From Setophaga petechia (Eukaryota > Chordata > Aves > Passeriformes > Parulidae), in assembly GCA_024362935.1 (NCBI GenBank), contig JANCRA010000008.1, forward strand, positions 36,302,557 to 36,366,556: DNA of 64,000 nucleotides. The letters run 5' to 3'. Shown piece after piece: positions 37,070 through 47,409 of this stretch. Within the stretch, counting starts at the first letter, position 1. Every line of letters begins with the position of its first letter. The notes beneath the pieces were generated by a model. It did no database searches, was not told the origin of the DNA, and was given only the letters and a program-made list of their open reading frames with translations. A program made the position numbers and the translations under genes.

Positions 37070-37735
37070 GAGTCAGGTGCCCAAGAGCTGCAGGGTCAAC
37101 CCTATGAAGCACTGGTTTCAGCTGGCTCCAAAATGGACAAACCACAGGGACAGCTGAGCCCCTCAGCCAGAGTCATGATACATCTGAGGAAAGATATTTA
37201 AGAAAACCATGAAGCAATGAGAGGTGTGAGGAAAAAAATGTGAGAAGTGACCCGGCCAAGGTGAGGGAAGAAATAGGAGAAGGAAGTGCTCCATGTGCTG
37301 GAGCAGAGGTTGCCCTACAGCTCTTGGAGAGACCACATGGGAACAGGTTCATGCTGAAAGACTGCAGTTAGTGGACAGAATCCATGTTGGAGGAGTGAGA
37401 GAAGGAATAGCAGCAGAGAGAAGATGGAATAATGACAAATCCACAGATCCTCATGAGCCTGTCATACAGGGGATCAGAGAGAGTCAGGCATGGAGTAGTG
37501 AAGCTGAAGATGAGAAGTGGAGAGAATCTGTTCTAGGATTGGTCTTGTTTCTTACTGTATAAATACAGTATATCAGCAATAAATTACATTGATTGTCACC
37601 AAGTTGACTCTGTTTTGACAGTAAACATTAAATGACCCCCCTGTCTTTAGCTTTCCTTCATTTTATCCCACTGTCCTTTGAGAGAGAAGCTGGACAGGCA
37701 TCAGCCAGCCAAGTCTGCCCAACACATCAGCGTGA
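37070..37735 (+). mobile_element. ERVL-like LTR (plus strand)
   Basis: The segment follows a common avian LTR in order: GGTTTCAGCTGGCTCC, GCTGAGCCCCTCAGCCA, GATATTTAAGAAAACC (a TATTTAAG TATA-like box at 37195-37202), GTGAGAAGTGACCCGGCCA, GGAGCAGAGGTTGCCCTACAG, GTCAGGCATGGAGTAGTGAAGC and TTGTTTCTTACTGTAT. Then come AATAAATTACATTGATTGTC (poly(A) signal 37578-37583) and CCAAGTTGACTCTGTTTTGAC. The 3' end lies near AGTCTGCCCAACACATCA. A second TATAAATA lies at 37557-37564. The 89-codon frame at 37293-37562 is inside the LTR and is not a gene. Edges are approximate and no target-site duplication was identified. It is probably a solo LTR, since no retroviral coding sequence lies on either side. Confidence 0.75.
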
Positions 37736-40700
37736 ATTACAGTGACCTGGAATGTGCCCGTCCTGGAAAGACCAAACTCTGGTAACTTTTTTTCAATATA
37801 GATTCTAGAATTTCACAGTGGTTGTAAAGACAACAACAATACTTTAACATGTTCTGTTCTGATTTGATTTATAAAGGCTGTCAAAATAGGAAAAAAAAAA
37901 GTGACTGGTCTTCATATCTATCACTGCAGTTAAAAAAGGAAGAACACACCTTTAACTGATGTGAAACAGTTGACAAGCTGTGTTGATCAGAGTGTAAAGG
38001 GCTGATCACATGCTGACAATGTTTCTTGCAGCGGTAATTTTAAGAAAAGATCATTAAGGGAAAGAGACAATTAGGTTATGAAGGAAAAAAACCACAAATG
38101 GTTACAAAAGCTCTTTACAGCAGGTGTGTGGGTTGGAAATTAAGGCCAAAAAAGTGCGTACGTGATTGCTTCTTTTGGTGACAATAAATCTCACACAATT
38201 AGTACATTTAATTTATGTAGTTCATTACTTTCAGATTTATTTATTTTACCTTATGGTTTGGTATAAAACCACCTGATATTTTATTCAATAAAATGGCATT
38301 CAACTGACAAGAAAAAAAAAATAAACACGATCAAATTCTTTGTCAATTTATCGTTTTTTCAGGTAAATCCTGCCACAACATCACAACTCTAGCAACTTTA
38401 TAAAAAAGAAGTTTGGACTGGAGCTTTTTAGTTTTTCCCTCTCACACTTGCAAACTACCTAAATTTTCCCTCTTGTAGAGAAATTAAAGTTTGTTAGAAG
38501 ACTATGGAAATTAATGTAAGTATGAGCTAAAGATGGGTGATTCACATTTTAGAGTTTATTTGAAAGTAATATCAAAGTTGGAGGATTGGAGTATAACCCA
38601 GATATTGAGTATTTAAGAAAGATGATGAAAAATCTGTAGAAGCTGTAAAACTGATATGGAAAGATTGGGATAATTTTCTTTAAAAGTTGGATAAAAAAGA
38701 CAGGACATAAAAAAAGTTTTTGTCAGGAACAGGGCAGTATATAATTTAATTCCTAAGTATGAAATTGAAACCAAATTAAATGATAGTTTGTAATTTAACT
38801 ACAATATTCACTATAGTGAAAAATTCTTGCATCTTAGAGCTTAACCAAACAATAGGCCGATCTCCTAGGTCACCTAGCTCAGTCCTACAAAGCTGCAGGT
38901 AAAGCCTAAAAGTTAAACTTGCTGTACTCAGAAACTAGGCAAGCATTTGGATCTTCAATATATGTGCTGGGAAAAAGTACTACTGAGTCTCATTTCTGTT
39001 CAACTTTTACATGTTCTACTGATAAGTTTGTCTTAATTTCCATTGTTCCGTCTTCAAGGGTATCCAAACATTCAATATTAAATACAGCTCACACACTCCA
39101 TTGATTTTATTTTACAAATTTTTATATGATTTCTTAAACATATTCCAGCATGTTTTAGCAATGTCATTAAGGAAATATTAAATGTAATCCGTCTCAAGTT
39201 ATTCGTTATGACTTTCACAGTTACTATGATCAAAGTTCATTATTTTTTCTTGCAATAAGACTACTACCATTTCAACTTTAGTCAATTGAAAAATAAAATA
39301 TATATATATATAAAGCTTGTGGTTAAGTCCCATCTGTATGTCAAATAAAGATTTTTCGATATAATATTGCATCAAATGACCCAACATGTAAAGATTTAAT
39401 ATATTCATGTCAGTGCTTTAATAGTTATGTTATCCATGGTAGATCTGAAAAAAACACACATATTTTTGATCCCAGCATTTTCTATAGATTCTTTCATTTA
39501 TTTTCCCTCATTATTTTAATATTTACTCAGTATAAGTTCTTGAGTTTTGACATTTTTGAATTTAATTCGTTCCTGTCTTCACAGAATGTTGTGTTTCCTT
39601 TCCTCAAATTTTATAATATACTTTTAGAAACTGACATGGTGCATGTTTTGTAAATGTTCTTTGGCAATGTGACTTTAATTGCCTAGTTCTTTCCATATAA
39701 ACATATCCCCTCTTCACAACTTTTTTTCCAGTATGATCTTCTACTCGTGTCTAATAGCTTTTAATTTTTCTATAGGACCTTTGGAAGCATCACTGTTCTT
39801 AGAAAAACATGAGAGAAAATTATAAGTACAGCTGTTTTGAGAAATGCCTAGATTGCCTTTAATATTTTCCCCATCAAAAATTTGCCTTTTTCCCTCTCAT
39901 GCATTTATTCATTTTTGCTTAATTTATATGGTTGAGTAAACTGATCCTATTTGGTTTTAAATCCTTTAAAACACTGATTTTTGGGAACTATTACTGACCA
40001 CTAAAATAAGCTTTCTCTTCTCAGTCTTCTTTTTTTTTCCTTCATATCATTTGAAGGCTTAATACATCTTCTGAGACACTTATTTGCCACTTGGGTTTGA
40101 AGTATTTTACTGTAACAAATTCATATTCTAGATAAATTTTACATCTTTTACCAAAAAAAAAAAAATACAAATCCCAGTGTTACAGTGCACCTCTCTTGAT
40201 TAATTTCTTTAACTTCTAAGAATTTCCAGCATTGAATTAAAGAAAAAAATCCTTGATAACTTCCATGTGTGTCAAATTATTTCCTTGTCACTCAAAGGAA
40301 GATTATTTTTCTTAGTAATAAGTTTTTTGAAGTGTTGCTATTTCTCCAAACCAAGGAAAAACAGCTTCCACTCTGCTTAGTTCATTGATATTCTGTGAAG
40401 AAATCTGATGGATGTCATATTCCAAAGTTATCTAAGACTCACCATAATTAAACTAACATAAAAAAGGTTTAGAACATTACTTATCAAGAACATAAGAACT
40501 ATCGTAATTAAGCCAAACGTTTCTAAAATTTTCTGCTTCCAATGCATGATAGATCCAAGCAAGTAATTTTTCAGAGCTTAACAGTGTTTTAATGTGATAC
40601 CCAGATATAACATTGCATGTTTTGAATGCTATCAGGCCTGGAATGAGCACCATCATAGTGGCACTAGGATACTTGATGTATCCATCCAGTGTTCCCTAAC

Positions 40701-40803
40701 AGAGGGACAGCATCCATTCCACCCTGCTTCCACCTCAGCCCTCCTAACCAGAAGCACATCAACTTTTATTTTATACCAAGAGAAACCGGTCTGAATAATT
40801 GCC
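37736..40803. other. AT-rich non-coding DNA
   Basis: No gene recognised. It includes a (TA)7 run at 39299-39312, A runs near 37.89 and 40.15 kb, and a GC-richer patch at about 40.64-40.80 kb just before the nested LTRs. ORFs 40594-40794 (+) and 40653-40958 (-) overlap and are not gene-like. Confidence 0.55.
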
Positions 40804-40809
40804 CTGCTC
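40804..40809. repeat. Left target-site duplication of outer LTR
   Basis: CTGCTC here is repeated exactly at 41788-41793 immediately after the outer LTR. Six bases is the duplication size typical of ERVK-type (class II) integration. Confidence 0.8.
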
Positions 40810-40850
40810 TGTTGGAATGTTGGAGGACGCAAGACAGATGATGGACTTGA

Positions 40851-40896
40851 AGCCCCAAAACAGATAGCCCCAAAACAGATAGCCCCCAAAACAGAT
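40851..40896 (+). repeat. Triple 15-16 bp repeat in U3 of the inner LTR
   Basis: AGCCCCAAAACAGAT occurs twice exactly (40851-40865, 40866-40880) and once with an extra C (40881-40896). Short tandem repeats near the 5' end of U3 are common in retroviral enhancer regions; a regulatory role here is inferred. Confidence 0.85.
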
Positions 40897-41338
40897 AGCC
40901 CTCTAAGAACTAATGGGTTAAAACATGGAATGTGGAGCATTTGAAGAAAGCATAGCATTTAGAAACCACAGAGCAATATATCAGCTAAAGGCATAGAGCA
41001 CTATGACAGGGAAAAGAGATAGGGATAGGGGGTGATAAGAGAGAGATGAGCTAAACATATCCAGAGATAACGGTGTTGAAACTAACCCCGGGAACCTCGC
41101 CAAGCCATGGGTACCTGGCCAAATGCACCGGGAACTGACCAAATTAGGAAAGAGGGTCAAAAGTTTAAGGAGGAAGACTCAGCCAGAGACCCCCGCCCAC
41201 GAGGAAGGCTGCTCCCCCCGAGAAGATCCTCAAAAGAGATGTCCCCACCCACGCTCCGCCTACACCACGCCCCATATGAATATGCATGCAGAGAAATGAT
41301 GATGTATGTGATGTGATGAAATCTTGTATCCAAAACTG

Positions 41339-41346
41339 TATAAAAG
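41339..41346 (+). promoter_or_regulatory. TATA box of the inner LTR
   Basis: TATAAAAG, consensus-like, 57 bases upstream of AATAAA at 41403-41408. Initiation is expected near 41365-41372. Confidence 0.6.
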
Positions 41347-41707
41347 GCTTGCTTTTGTAACGGGATACTCAGAAATCCACTTTAGGATTTCTCCGACGTC
41401 GTAATAAAATACCTCCTGTCTATTTGACTTAAACTAAGTCTCTAGGCAGTTATTTTCGCCTTTTGGGGCAAAATTCGGCATCAGACTTTGGACTTGGTTA
41501 ACATAAGAGATTTGATAAAAGGATGCCTTGGCAAAAGCAAATGGAACTTTGATAATTAGACCTAGATTGCAAGATTAAATCGAACAGGTTTACTGGAAAA
41601 AGAAAATCCCATTAAACTCTGCAAGCAAGAGATGTTATATACATAATTTTGTGTATGTGATTTTAACCTAATCACTGTGGTACACATTACTAGTCTCCCT
41701 GAAATAG

Positions 41708-41715
41708 TATATAAG
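41708..41715 (+). promoter_or_regulatory. TATA box of the outer LTR
   Basis: TATATAAG, followed 15 bases later by AATAAA at 41730-41735. Initiation would be expected at about 41738-41745, so the poly(A) signal would lie upstream of the cap site, inside U3. Confidence 0.5.
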
Positions 41716-41787
41716 TGATTGTATCCCAAAATAAAATCAAATTCTGATCACCCAGTCAGTCTTCCCTGTCTTTCTCCATCGTCAACA

Positions 41788-41793
41788 CTGCTC
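41788..41793. repeat. Right target-site duplication of outer LTR
   Basis: CTGCTC, exact copy of 40804-40809. Confidence 0.8.
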
Positions 41794-43429
41794 TAGTAGC
41801 ATGGGGCAAGCAGCCAGGCTGCTTGATAGGGACCCCTGTGTTGTCTACCCTTTACTACTTCTCTCCTTGACATTTGACCTCCTTTTTGCCACTCTTGCAC
41901 CTTACCTTCTCTGCCCCAACATTCTCCCGGGTAGATAATTTCTCTGTAATTACTTTTTCCCTGTCAGCTCCATTTTGCCATATCTATATCCAGCTTTGAT
42001 GGTTTTGATACTATTGCCTAAGTAAATTTTCCCTAATATAGAATTAATAGGGGGTCTCCAATTATCCCCTGCAGTTACATGTGAGGCTTGGCTCCTATAG
42101 CCACCCATGAGGATGCCACCATCTGCTTGGTGCTATCCCTGCCCCCTTTCCAGGTCTCACTCTGTTGGCTGTCAGGTCATGCCACTCGTCCTGCCCAGTC
42201 CAGAGATTTTCATGTCACACTTCATTAGTGTACAACAGGCCAGGGACCTGGTCATTTCCTGCAGCCTTAGCAGTGGTGAGGACAGCTCTCTCCATAAAAC
42301 CATAAAGTTCCATAAACTTCCGAAAAGTATTTCTGAACCTTTTTCTAACATACTGGTGCAGTTGTCAATAGTGTTACTTTTTTTTTTAATTGGTTATGTG
42401 ATCCAGCATGCTAATCTCATCCAGCCCAAGAATGAATGAAGCACAGCTAGATAACAAAGAAAAAAAATTATCTTGTATTTTTTCAAGTGGATTCCTTTTC
42501 CTGAGTGTCACACATTATGATTTCCTATCTATAATGCTGCATTTATCGCATTTCATTTTCACAGACTGTAGAGAAAGACTCATCTACTGTTTTACATTCA
42601 TGCACTTGAATGCTGGAATATTCAGACTTAGCACTGATAAGAATGACTTTGACTTGAAAAATAGACTCTTCAAAACACATTAACATTTGGGGAAATCAGT
42701 GTTCTGAGACTTTCCAATAAGTTTTTAATTCTATTTGAAATATTTTTAAAACTACAGACACAATCTTGGAGAACTCAATTATTTAATACACTCTTGTACA
42801 ATTTAAGGCACTTTATTGCAATTTAAGTGTCCCTTCATACAATGGATGTAATAATATTAGGGCTTTGAGCATAAAAAAAATTATGTAAAAAATTATTTAG
42901 AATTTGTTTGATATTATGAATTTTCATACAGAGGAAAATCCATGACTTTATGCAGAGAAAAATGTCTTGTATCATTATGAGAGCTTAAAAACCGTAAATT
43001 CGTAATGAGCTGCTGTGGATATAATGAATAAACCAAAAAATAAACACAATATGACAGTGGTTCTTTGAGTTCCCCTTGAAAAAAATGTCCTCGGCACATT
43101 AAATCTAAAATAATTGCCTTTTTTATGATCTTTTATTCTTGTTGATATTAATCACATATCTCACCATATATTACAAGTTCAAAATATTAGACAAATTAGA
43201 CATTAGAATTTAAAGAAATAGAAAAATTTGAAATTATTTGATACCTCTTCTGTTCTGGTAGTCCTCTCTCCAGAGATGCCATGTGTTAAGAGTTCAGAGG
43301 ACAAATCAATGAACCTGAGCAATGAATCTATGGTGTCAGGGATAACTCGAGAGTGAATTGGTTTGAATTGAACTTGACTTCACATATACTAAAAGTCCTG
43401 ATAAGAGATTTTAGGAGAAAGAATCTCAT

Positions 43430-43620
43430 TAAAATGGACGAACAGGCCTGCACATGCTGGCGGACAGAGATGCAAATTACCTTTTACTGAACTTGAATGT
43501 GCTGCTGGAATTTTGTAAAAGCTCCCTTAAGAGACAAGCAGGGGGCATTCACCTTTTCTTGACAATTTAGCATGGAAAGAGCAGGCTGAAAAAGCAGTGT
43601 TTATTTCAGGAGAGATTGAG
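43430..43620. other. Candidate conserved non-coding element
   Basis: Complex sequence with an exact octamer ATGCAAAT (43470-43477, POU-family site), followed by ATTACC and a run of balanced-composition sequence without open frame. Function is inferred from texture only. Confidence 0.25.
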
Positions 43621-44309
43621 TTATATCAGTTTCAATGAATGAGAATTACTTCCCAAAATTTTATCCCTATGTTGTCTTTCAGAAAAAAAAATGATTTGCT
43701 ATGTTTTATTTGCAACATGAAGACCTCCTTTTTAACTTCAAAATTATTGATTTTTAATGAATAAAATACTTCCTCATTTAGTCCTAGAGTCCTTTGAATC
43801 ATTTCCTGTCTCAAGTTTTTTCAACAAGAAATTGATTTGATTTTTAATTTGCTTTAGCTCAGTGACTTAGATGAATATGTCCTGAATTGTGTTGACAATA
43901 ATAAGGTTTATAGCTGCACACCAATGTCTATGTGTACCTGGAAAACTGTCTATCCTATCTCAAACCAGGACAGAGCAAATTACACCATCATTAATAAATC
44001 CTTGTTGTTTTTCTCAGTAGTTGTTTTGGAAAGTGTTTTCCAGTAATTAAGCAGAGTTAATCCTGATTTACATACGCATGCTAAGAAAACCATGGCCCAC
44101 AGCTGTATGCCACAGACCTAATACTTTCTTGTATGCCTTCTCTGATGTTGATATATGTGAGCTCTGTTATTAATGAAATGTACACAATGAAATGCACACA
44201 AATAATGGCAAATGTTTAAGTTAATTTCAGCAACTAAATTGAGCTTACTGAGTTCCATGAGCATAATAAGGCTGTTGCAGAAACATTTATGCTGAAAAAA
44301 GCATTACAA

Positions 44310-44620
44310 TCCACATGTGTTATTAAATTTAGGGAAAAGGGGTCCCCTGGAAAGAGCTCTTAAATATTTAGAATAACAATTGCTGTTGTGAAAATTTAAC
44401 TAAAAAGATTAACAAAATACATTTTTAGAATAAGATTTTAGTTTTCCCACAAGGACAATTGCAATTGCTTAATAAATAATGTAAACACCCTGGGATGCTA
44501 AAAGAGATTTAACTTTAGCTTTCCGGATTGTTTTATAAGGATTAATTGCAACCTCCATTTCATAAAAAATAACAACATAAATAATTTAAAATTTTATTAA
44601 AGTAGTCTCTTTGTAGAAGA
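44310..44620. other. Candidate conserved non-coding element
   Basis: It contains an exact forkhead-type motif TGTAAACA (44480-44487), several TTAAT/ATTAA cores and CAATTGCAATTGC palindromic sequence (about 44457-44468). There is no coding potential and no repeat match. Confidence 0.25.
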
Positions 44621-47005
44621 ACTTCTAATTTTGTAAGCTGAGCATAGTCTTTTTTCATGTGACTTTATTTTGGTTGTGATGAGGAGCAAAACTGCAGTAT
44701 TATACAGATTAGCAAAATAAAATATTCAAATCTGTTCCATTTTATTTCAGCATATAATTTGTATTTTGAACACTTTGTGATAAAAGTAAAGGTAAGTTTT
44801 GATGGAAAGCTTGTTTCAAGCTGAAAACCAGAAGCCACTTCTGAAGCTATATAACCTCCTAACTCCTCTATATCTCTTTGAACTACTGCAACACAAATCT
44901 GTACTCTCACCATACAAGAAATATACAAATACAAAAACTTGAGAAGTATCTCAGTGCTGCAAAGCTGAAGTCTCAGATTTCCAAGTGACTTGTTTGCCAA
45001 CAGGTTGCTTTGAAAATCAGTGAGACTTAAATTTACAGTATCTGGAGATTATATGTAAAAACAGGGAAGGTAGGAATGGTGGTTCTGTCTACCACAATGA
45101 ATTCCTATTTCTTTCTATCTGCACAAGGATTTCAGAAGTGGAAGCTAACATCATAAATGGATGGTTATTTTCATTTTAGGTATCTAATAATTGTAAACTC
45201 AGTTTAAAAAAAAGAATTGTCATATTTATAAATATTTCACTCAAATGTTTAATCTTCTTTGACTCATCTAAGTTTAGTGCAAAATTGTAAACTTAGCTCC
45301 AGTTCAGCCCATAGCTACCCACTGTAATCTCACTGCAGGCCTCTTGTCTGCCAATACAGTTACTTGCATAGGTTATTTCTATGTATATTATTCCAGACAT
45401 CACAAAAAATCATCTGATCATCCCTTGAACTCCACAGTGGTTTGTGTCATGCTCATTTACCCGGTAAATTTTGCCACTGGAATTTTATCTCCCACCAAAT
45501 ACCGTGCTGCAACTATGAATTTTATGAAAGTGACACTCACGTGGCTTCAAGAACTAAGCCAAGAAAAAAACATAGTCCGTGATCTAAACTGATTTTTTTT
45601 CAAGTCAAAACAGCATGTCTCTAAAATGTTGGAATGCAATTTCAGTATTAGTTATTTCTCTTTCACACCAACTTTCCTTTAAAAAGCTGGAGACAAAATA
45701 TTCTTCTATTTTTCATCCTTTTATCAAACATATTTGGAATACATTGACTTTGGATTTTTAGCTGTCCTTCAACACAGTCATTTCTTTTTCCCTGATAAAG
45801 ATTCTTTAAAAATTTCTTGAATAGAAAAGTTCAAACACCTTATTGTACGATTTCTGTAAAACGTATTCTGAAATGAGCCACCTGGGAGTGTCTTTGAAGC
45901 TGATGCTTTGATGTGTCGTTCATTTTCTTTCATGTTTAGCTGAAATTGCTTCAAAGTCACTGCATTTTGTCCTTATTCTACTTTCCTGTGAATTCATTTG
46001 ATGTCTGTAGAATCTGGTATTATCACTGAACTGGTAGAATAAAGTGAACAAAATAAACTATGACTATTTTCAGGACAAGAAAAACAACATCAAAGTGTTT
46101 AGAGTTATTTCAATGGCTAGTAATGATTGATATTGCATGGTAACTGGATAACAAGTATATTGAATTTCTTTCATTTTATTTTGAATTCAAACTTTTCGGA
46201 GACATTTTTAGATCTGTTTTACTGAAATGTCAGTATTGAAATGAAAGGCAGCTTCTTATCTTTCCTTTATGACCAATATACTCATGGGGGAAAGAGGCAC
46301 CCAAAAAACGCAAACCAGTTCATTCTCCACTGTAAGAGATGGATACTGCATGATCACCTGCAGTTACAAAAAAACCCACAAAACAAACAAGCAAGCCAGA
46401 GATAGATTTACTCAAACATTTTGATATTTCATCATTTTTTCCACTTGATATTAGTAATGAAAAAACAACATCTTATCAGTAAGATGTATGACACCCACTG
46501 CTTGGGGAGACTCCAGCTGGATAGTGGAAGGCACAGGTTCAAGGCACTGATGCATATTTTACATAAACCAAGGAATTTTAGAACTAGCTATGTTTTCTCT
46601 CTTTCTACATCAGTGCTCTAACTGATGATTTCTTACTGTTGTCCTTAGCTCTTTTGGTTTTATGGTGAATTTCACTCCAGGTCTGATAAAGATCTGATGA
46701 ATTTCATTACCAATTTTCTTCCAAAAGAAAACAGCATTTTTCTCAAGTTCTTCAGTGGTTTTGCTATTGACACTGTAAATATATCCAAGAATCAAGTGTT
46801 ATGTATTAATAACCTACAGTAAGTAGCATGTTATAAATTCTAGCTACAGCTATTGTCCTCAAGGTGACACATCTGAATAAACTTCTTTATTACTAAACAT
46901 TATTAAGGATGTGTTCAAGTTGACAAACTATTTAAATGACAGCAGAATTCTCTCCACTATTTCAAGATAACACAGAAATGTCAGATTTAGCAGGCCAGGA
47001 TATTT

Positions 47006-47409
47006 CATCCTTATGAGGAGCAGCTGAGGATCTGTTTAGCTTGGAGGAAAGGAGGCTCAGGAGAGAACTTTTTGCTCTCTACAGCTACCTGGAAGGAGAT
47101 TGTAGTGAGGTGGGAGGGGTGGTCTCTTCCCTCAAGTAACTAGGGACGTGTCAATAGGAAATACCCTCAACTTACACCAGGGAAGGTTTAGAGTTGATAT
47201 TAGGAAAAAGTTCTTCATGGAAAGGCTGTCAAGTATTGGAACAGGCTGCCTGGGGAGTGGTGGAGTCACCATCCCTGGAGGTAATAAAAAGATGTGCAGA
47301 TGTGGCACTTTGGGACATGGTTTAATAGTGGACTTGACAGTGTTGGGTTAATGGTTTTCTTTGACAATCTTAGAGTTCTTTTCCAACCTAAATGATTCTA
47401 CATTTATAT
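47006..47409 (+). mobile_element. CR1 LINE 3' fragment
   Basis: It begins in ORF2 (TATGAGGAGCAGCTGAGGAT) and continues through GGAGGCTCAGGAGAGAAC, CTACCTGGAAGGAGATTGTAG, GGAAGGTTTAGAGTTGATATT and CTGGAGGTAATAAAAAGATG to a terminal CCAACCTAAATGATTCTAC. The C-terminal ORF2 residues HQGRFRVDIRKKFFMERL can be read, after which a frameshift follows. The wording is closest to the copy at 15.6 kb, so the two probably belong to related subfamilies. Confidence 0.9.

Larger units (their letters stand above)
40848..41483 (+). mobile_element. Inner solo LTR inserted into the outer LTR
   Basis: This 636-bp LTR begins TGAAGCC and ends GGCATCA, an imperfect 7-bp inverted repeat (6 of 7). It is flanked by the 4-bp duplication GACT (40844-40847 and 41484-41487). 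Four bases is typical of ERV1-like integration. It contains a TATA box TATAAAAG (41339-41346) and a poly(A) signal AATAAA (41403-41408), giving an R region of some 50-60 bases, then a U5 ending in TTCGGCATCA. It is distinctly GC-richer around 41.08-41.28 kb than its host DNA. The 69-codon frame at 41107-41316 lies in U3 and is not a gene. The nesting shows it integrated after the outer LTR had formed. Confidence 0.78.
40810..41787 (+). mobile_element. Outer solo LTR (ERVK-like), interrupted by a second LTR
   Basis: The element begins TGTTG and ends CAACA, a perfect 5-bp terminal inverted repeat, and is flanked by exact 6-bp duplications CTGCTC. Its own sequence is the first 38 bases (40810-40847) and the last 300 (41488-41787); the middle is a younger LTR. 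The right part has a TATA box TATATAAG (41708-41715) and a poly(A) signal AATAAA (41730-41735) only 15 bases later. That implies a very short R region and a signal lying at or before the start site, as in betaretrovirus-like LTRs. Without the insertion the LTR is about 338 bases. No internal retroviral genes are present. Confidence 0.78.
41794..47005. other. Non-coding DNA
   Basis: No gene recognised. The first 500 bases (to about 42.3 kb) are GC-richer with CCCTGCCCC-like stretches and could be an old repeat. The remainder is AT-rich and includes two candidate conserved elements. The 110-111 codon frames at 42107-42439 (+) and 44665-45000 (-) have no recognisable domain. Confidence 0.5.

Noticed and set aside
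37293..37562. 89-codon plus-strand frame
   Set aside because: Lies within an LTR between TATA-like and poly(A) motifs; not a conserved protein.
41107..41316. 69-codon plus-strand frame
   Set aside because: Lies in U3 of the inner LTR.
40810..41483. Single LTR beginning TGTTGG and ending GGCATCA
   Set aside because: Those two ends have no matching target-site duplication; the nested reading gives two matching duplications and two pairs of inverted-repeat ends.
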